Of a DNA stretch of 64,000 nt, positions 59,276 through 64,000 are shown piece by piece (the first letter of the stretch is position 1; the number at the start of each line of letters is the position of its first letter). The position numbers and the translations under genes are program-made. The notes under the pieces were generated by a model. It ran no database searches, was not told the DNA's origin, and saw nothing but the letters and a program-made list of their open reading frames with translations. This stretch comes from Prinsepia uniflora. Its lineage: Eukaryota; Streptophyta; Magnoliopsida; Rosales; Rosaceae. The stretch covers positions 55,108,891 through 55,172,890 of the forward strand of contig CM064872.1 of the NCBI GenBank assembly GCA_032719365.1. The letters are read 5' to 3'.

Positions 59276-61424
59276 GGTCATTTCACACTAAGATATTTTG
59301 TGAAAGCGATATTGTCCAAAAAAATTATGGGTTATTCCATCCTAATTGTCCACCAACTTACTTGCCTATTTATATGTTGTATGGTTTTGGGTAGTTTGGT
59401 GGACGAGAACCGAAACCCATGAAATCCCTATGAACATGCTAAACCATGAAGGAGGAAGGACCAAAAAGATAGAAGGATAAGGGAGAGAAACAAGGAGAGA
59501 AAAAGAATGGGGAAGATGAGGAGGAAAGTTGGGGAAAGAAGGGAGGAAAACTTCGATGGAGAAGCTTGAAACTATGCTTGTTGATAGTTCTTGAGTAGTC
59601 ATGCGACTTCAACAAGCCTAGAAATCGAAGGTTTGGAGGTAGGAGCAAACATAGAAACGAGTATGGTGTGCTGTGAGAAGAAGATTGATCCCATGAATTC
59701 AAGGTAAGTTAATGATCTTTTGGGTTCACAGAACTTCTATTGGGTGGTTTCAATGGGATTGGACATTGAAGAGATAAGAAAAGTCTAAGAATTGAGAGAA
59801 TTATAACTAGGTCAAGATGTAGGTCAAAAGACCCGGTTTGCAGGACCCGTCAAGGCTATAAGGCGAGTGGCTCTATGACTACAATGCAGCCTCGTATGGA
59901 GCCCACTCGCAGGGAGATAGGGTGGGGCATGGGGGGTGCGTTCTAAACATTCTCGGAATCCAGCCAATATGAAACTTTGATTTCTCGATCCTATGAGTCC
60001 AACATTACAATTTTTTTAGGCGATTAGACATCGTCTTGGGGCAGTTTTCGAACTGTCCAAAGGTCTAGGCGTCATTTTTAATTCATTTAAATATCTCGAA
60101 AAATTATGGGATTAAAGTACGAGCTTATTAAGATGATTAGTGACCTTAAGACATGATTTTATGGTAGGAATTGACGTTCGCGGATTTTATGGAAAAGCGT
60201 ACAACTCGGTTCGATTGCATTTACAGTACATATGAGTGGACTTTTATTTTATTAAAATATTATGCATGTAAATTTACATGTTTTAAATATTTTTCTATGT
60301 AATGTTGATGATGTTTGAGTGATTGAAATTTTATACGATTTTTTTGTGATTTTACATTTAATTATTATTTTATTGCACGTTTTACTAGATTTTTCGTAAA
60401 TTACATTTTCAAATTTTTTTTCGCATATGGTTCGGGTTGAGTATGGGTTATGACATGAGATATCATGACGTTGGATTATTGGTGGTTTCCATATGATTTT
60501 TAGATGGTTTTACGGAAGTTATTTCGATAGCACATTTTATAAGGTTTGAGCTGTGTTTTGGGCTTAAGCTCGAGGTTTTGATTGTGGATTTGACTTGTGA
60601 TATTGAGCTGTGATATGAGTTTTGTGTGTCTCTGTAATAGTGATATGTGATATGTTGTGATAATTATGATGATTGTGGATAACCCTCCTCGAGGTGCTTG
60701 TTGGTTAGTAGTCTCAGTCGTCGAGCCAGAGGCTCTAGATCCTGAGACTGGTTTGGTGCTAACTCAGACATTGAGTCGAGCTCCATATCCTGAGTTGGTT
60801 CTCAGTCAGACGTCGAGTCGGGCTCCAAATCCTTAGTGAGTGAGGTTCACACTCGGACATCTAGCTAGTCTCCAGATTCTAAGTGGCGTGCCTACCAGTA
60901 ATGTAGTGGATTATGGTGACTGATATTGTACATCAAGGATGGGTTGAATGTGGATTGGTTATGTATGGCTGTTGTGATGGTTTTGTGTTAACTATTGTGA
61001 TGATTTGCATGCAGGTTGTCATGACTTCTGATGTTTGTTGCATTATAGATATTTTTACAAGTATTTTGAGGTCATAGTTTGTGTTCTATTTTATTTGGGA
61101 TTTGAATGATTTTATATGCATGCATAGTTTTAGAAAACGGAGGGTAAATGACAGTTTTTTTAATATGTTTTTGCAAATATTTATTTTTTCCACTTAGACG
61201 AGTTTCGTGGTTTTTTAACCCCCAGGACTGTTGCTCGAAGTTCAAGGTTGATTAAGAGGTGGAGGCAATGAATGATAAGTCGAATATCCCTGGTCTGACA
61301 GTTGAATGGTTTTGTCGTCGTTATTAAATATTTTGAGGCTCGTCTTAAAGTTTTTGTGTAGTAATTGTCAAAAGGGAGTAGGATCCCTCATGATTATCTA
61401 GTCATATCAAGAGGGGTCATGTTA
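59276..61424 (+). repeat. Element H: 5' LTR, right segment
   Basis: Continues H after C. It has the family landmarks in order: purine-rich tract (59445-59545), 'GATTAGTGACCTTAAGACATG' (about 60137), 'GAGTGGACTTTTATTTTATT' (about 60234), 'ATGCATGCATAG' (about 61117), 'TTTTTTCCACTTAGACGAG' (about 61185), and an end 'GAGGGGTCATGTTA' just before the PBS. Combined LTR length is about 2.4 kb. The terminal CA has become TA. H is the most diverged and oldest element of the nest. Confidence 0.75.
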
Positions 61425-61427
61425 ACT

Positions 61428-61440
61428 TGGTATTAGAGCT
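61428..61440 (+). other. Primer-binding site of H
   Basis: TGGTATTAGAGCT: initiator-Met tRNA match with one transition in the first 12 bases, three bases inside the LTR. Confidence 0.8.
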
Positions 61441-61467
61441 AAGGTTCTGAGTTGTATTGCTATTATC

Positions 61468-61548
61468 ATGCCTCCGATATGTGAGCCCCGCGCACGGCGT
61501 GGTGATGAGACGAGTAGACGAACCCAGGATAGTTATAGGGGCTGCTAA
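61468..61548 (+). pseudogene. Possible gag start remnant in H
   Basis: ATGCCTCCGATATGTGAGCC opens a 26-codon frame reading MPPICEPRARRGDETSRR... before a stop. Plant Tekay/Del chromovirus Gag proteins commonly start MPP with an arginine-rich stretch (family knowledge). If correct, this is the only protein-coding vestige in the nest. It is too short to be certain. Confidence 0.35.
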
Positions 61549-62357
61549 TGGTTGTTAGTTATTAAGTCGACTAGTGAATGGTACACTTTTATCTAGAATA
61601 TAGTGTATGGATTTGGATAATGTGTAAGGTTCAGAAACGAAAAGCAATAGTATGTATGGGTAAGACAAAATAATAAGTTCTCTAGTTGAGCTGTTGGAAT
61701 GAGGAAAATGTCCTTTTGTCAGATTTGATACTGACAAAGCATGTCAAAAAAGTTATGAGTTGAAAACATTGGATATGGACTCGAACATGGGATAGGATTG
61801 TGGAATAGGACTTGGGCGGATTCGAAAGTAGTGATTAGGGCTCGAGAAGGAGGCAAAATGTGAGATTACTGGTTTAGTTATGGATATGGAATGAGAGCTC
61901 AATAATGAACTAAGGTATTATGAGTTCGATAAGTATGCATGCTATTGATATGGAAGTCATATGAAAACTTGATAATATAGACATGCCCCAAGGGATATTG
62001 AAATTGTCTTGTTAATGTTGGATTCTAGTTGGTGTTGGATTTGATTCAATAAGTGTTAGGATTGTGGCCTACGCAATGTGTCGTGTTATGTTGTGATTTC
62101 TACAAAAGTTATTGTTTGACTGAGTCTGGTTATGGACTGGTGTGAAAAGGTGGTATAAAAAGTTATATTTGGTACTTTTGTACCCTTGAATATGACTCAA
62201 AGATTAGTTAAGATTGTACGGGATCTCACAATTACTGATATTGGACTGAAATTGGGATTTAGTAGCAATGCGAAATCAAGGAGTTGATTAATTTTGAGCA
62301 ACTCAATTGTCTAATTTAAGTATGAACCTGAAGTTGGTTTAGCTCTAAAGGTTCAGA

Positions 62358-62500
62358 GGACAAAACTTTTTTAAGGAGGGTAGGTTGTAATGGATCAGAG
62401 GCCATCTCCAACAAGGAGGAGGACAAAACTTTTTTAAGGAGGGTAGGTTATCAAGGAAGGTAGGTTGTAAACAATCATGGACATAAGAAGGAGGGTAGGA
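62358..62500 (+). repeat. Repeated PPT-like motif and inverted repeat at the H/PMD junction
   Basis: GGACAAAACTTTTTTAAGGA with GGGTAGGTT occurs at 62358-62386 and 62421-62449; shorter GGAAGGTAGGTTGTAA (62455-62470) and AAGGAGGGTAGGACTTT (62488-62504) follow. ATCATGGACATA (62474-62485) is the exact reverse complement of TATGTCCATGAT (62513-62524). Confidence 0.75.
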
Positions 62501-63305
62501 CTTTGGAACTCCTATGTCCATGATCGTTTGATGAGCATGAGAGACCAAAGTCCTCTCAGACGTCCCAGCCCCTGGTCGACTTTGTAGTTCTTCTTGGATC
62601 CCCAATCTATTAATTTCCAAATGGAATTGTTTCGGATATGTCTTCGATAAATTTCTTCTTTTGAATTCTTGGCCTCATGAAACATCCTTGTTTTGAAATT
62701 CTGATTTAATATCTCAGTGTTTTAGGTTGGTCTCTCCGCTGAACTCGAACGCCTAGATTCCGACGTGGCCTTATTTTACTTCATCTACATCTCATATTGC
62801 ACAATCTTTGAGTCCAGGGCCATCTGAGCTTGAGGCTCCCAAAGACGTGATTAGATCCTTCATGGCCAGAGATCATTATTCTGATCTAGGAGAGTTGGTT
62901 CAAGCACTGGAAATCTTCCCTCAGTCCACCCATATGGCTTTGTCTACTTCTCTCTTAATTATGCTGCTTCTTGAGAAGTTCCAGAGTTTTCTCCACTTAA
63001 CACACTTGGATCAGCGTTCTCCACTAACAGATGTATCCATGCGAGTTGAATTAGATGATTTCCTATGATGAATTTGTTCATATAAGAGGCATGTATCATG
63101 AAGTGCTATAGGAAGTAGAATTTCTTGTTTCCCAACTTGATAAGGCTGAAGTCACCTGCGCATGACTTAGGCAACGGTGTGAATCTTCCAAGTGTCGACA
63201 TAAAGTCGCCAGGGAAAATATTTGAGGGGAGAGAAACTAGCCTATGAACCCTTCACCAAAGAGGCTGCCCTTTTCTTTAATATCAGAATGCAAAAAGTGG
63301 GCTAG
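62499..63305 (+). pseudogene. PMD pseudogene, 3' part
   Basis: Resumes the gene broken at 24813. LWNSYVHDRLMSMRDQSPLR starts at about 62500. After a non-coding interval, an 86-codon frame at 62808-63068 reads MSPGPSELEAPKDVIRSFMA... and then, across a stop, 'EFLVSQLDKAEVT' and EKLAYEPFTKEAALFFNIRM (63234-63293). Charged, helix-forming C-terminal segments of this kind follow the mobile domain in plant PMD proteins (recalled). Stops and frame changes show it is dead. Assignment to the same gene as 23364-24813 rests on strand, order and content, not on a matched target duplication. Confidence 0.55.
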
Positions 63306-63589
63306 CTAGACTTTTAATCTTTGGGCTTTGTCAAATAGGTGGGCCTCCTCATGCCTTTTGTTTAATTAAGAGCCACCCGTTTTGTTCTTTGTGGCACATC
63401 TTGTAATTCAATACCAATCTTGAGACACGCAGAAGTCGCGACTGGAGTGATTCCTCTTTTAATCCTCATTACTCCTCACTTATCTTTAGATTAACTCCCA
63501 ACTAAATATTTTGGCTATAAATACCAGCCATAATTAACCATTTCTTCACATCGCTTCATCAATAGAATCATGAGAATTTCAAAGAGAAA
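63306..63589. other. Non-coding gap with a TATA-like motif
   Basis: No gene was seen. CTATAAATA at 63515-63523, about 50 bp upstream of an ATG at 63570, looks like a plant TATA box and leader, but that ATG opens only 27 codons. It could equally be an intron or an insertion inside the PMD gene. Confidence 0.35.
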
Positions 63590-63820
63590 TTGTCTCATAA
63601 TTCCTGGATTACATTCGATGATTTTGATACTGCCTTCGAGGGCCAGGACCTAATCACTTCTCTGAATGAACAAGTCGAAAAGGCCAGTGCCCAAAGGGTG
63701 GCGTTGAAGTCCAAGCAAAGGGAAATCACTTATTGCGATCGATTTGACCAGGGCTTTGTTGACCCGTGCAGCTGGGAAGCTTCATCCAATGGTCCACATC
63801 TAGCGGTTTCTTATTTTTAG
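63590..63820 (+). pseudogene. Coding-like fragment, possible PMD C-terminal coiled coil
   Basis: A 76-codon open frame without a proper ATG start: SWITFDDFDTAFEGQDLITS followed by LNEQVEKASAQRVALKSKQR, a heptad-like charged helix, ending at a stop with AT-rich DNA after it. The composition looks protein-coding and the strand agrees with the PMD remnant upstream. It may be its last exon; I cannot confirm that. Confidence 0.4.
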
Positions 63821-64000
63821 GCTCTGAACTTTAGGTCTTTTTATGTAATCTTTTCCCTTTCTTATAATAATAATTTCTATCTTTTCATCGTTTCACTTCG
63901 CACGATGGGCCCTGATTTACGTTGTTTTCACTATTTAACAGAGCCCATGTGTCCTCTTGAGACAATTTGAATTTGCATTAGTAATAATTAAGGGATGAAG
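63821..64000. other. Right flank, nothing recognised
   Basis: AT-rich sequence with TTATAATAATAATTT near 63861-63876, possibly the 3' untranslated or polyadenylation region of the preceding fragment. Confidence 0.3.

Larger units (their letters stand above)
61425..62385 (+). mobile_element. Element H internal region, short; 3' LTR absent
   Basis: About 960 bp from the PBS to a purine tract (62373-62385, AAGGAGGGTAGGT). After the tract only TGTAATGG resembles an LTR start; the 3' LTR is missing and PMD-like sequence begins near 62499. H therefore lost its right end or was captured by a deletion. Apart from a possible gag start at 61468, nothing in it looks coding. Confidence 0.65.

Overview
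The window is nuclear DNA from a flowering plant, probably a eudicot, and consists almost entirely of transposable elements. Support comes from plant Ty3/gypsy-type long terminal repeats (LTRs) running from TGTAACGACCCG to GTCCTGTCA or GTGTCA, primer-binding sites complementary to plant initiator-Met tRNA (TGGTATCAGAGC), purine tracts of the form ACGAAATTnnTTAAGGAGGG, a broken plant-mobile-domain (PMD) gene, and AT-rich DNA between elements. I found no intact protein-coding gene, tRNA, rRNA or CRISPR array. The short open frames are shadows in repeat DNA.

Layout. (1) 1-7144: AT-rich intergenic DNA with a hAT-like non-autonomous transposon (2554-3122) and small tandem and inverted repeats. (2) 7145-7899 and 19533 to about 21900: decayed Athila-like Ty3/gypsy remnant. 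Inside it sits a 559-bp solo LTR (J, minus strand, TSD TTAAT), and inside J a complete 11,064-bp non-autonomous LTR element (A, plus strand, TSD ATAAA). (3) About 21990-22915: degraded minus-strand LTR-like sequence. (4) 23364-24813 and 62499-63305: two halves of a PMD pseudogene, separated by a 37.7-kb nest of retrotransposons.

The nest, resolved from target-site duplications (TSDs): the PMD gene was entered by H (plus; 3' LTR absent); H's LTR by C (minus, TSD ATTTT, 25067-59270); C's 3' LTR by B (minus, TSD GCCGT, 25633-35233) and by D (plus, TSD originally CATAC, 36366-51561); and D by three solo LTRs, E (minus, TAATG), F (plus, TTTTA) and G (plus, TACGT/TATGT). That is four insertion generations stacked in one gene.

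All these elements belong to one superfamily with long LTRs (about 2.4-3.2 kb) and short internal regions (about 2.9-5.1 kb) without recognisable gag-pol, so they look like LARD-type passengers mobilised in trans, probably by a Tekay/Del-like chromovirus (inference). The most unusual signals are: a near-perfect palindrome kept at a similar place in nine LTR copies; arrays of mini-hairpins whose stems change by compensatory substitution; clusters of TGACGTCA sites; direct repeats of about 1.75 kb just inside the PBS and PPT of element A; and a chimeric 3' end in D carrying a 27-G run. Boundaries were read by eye, and no alignment or database search was run.
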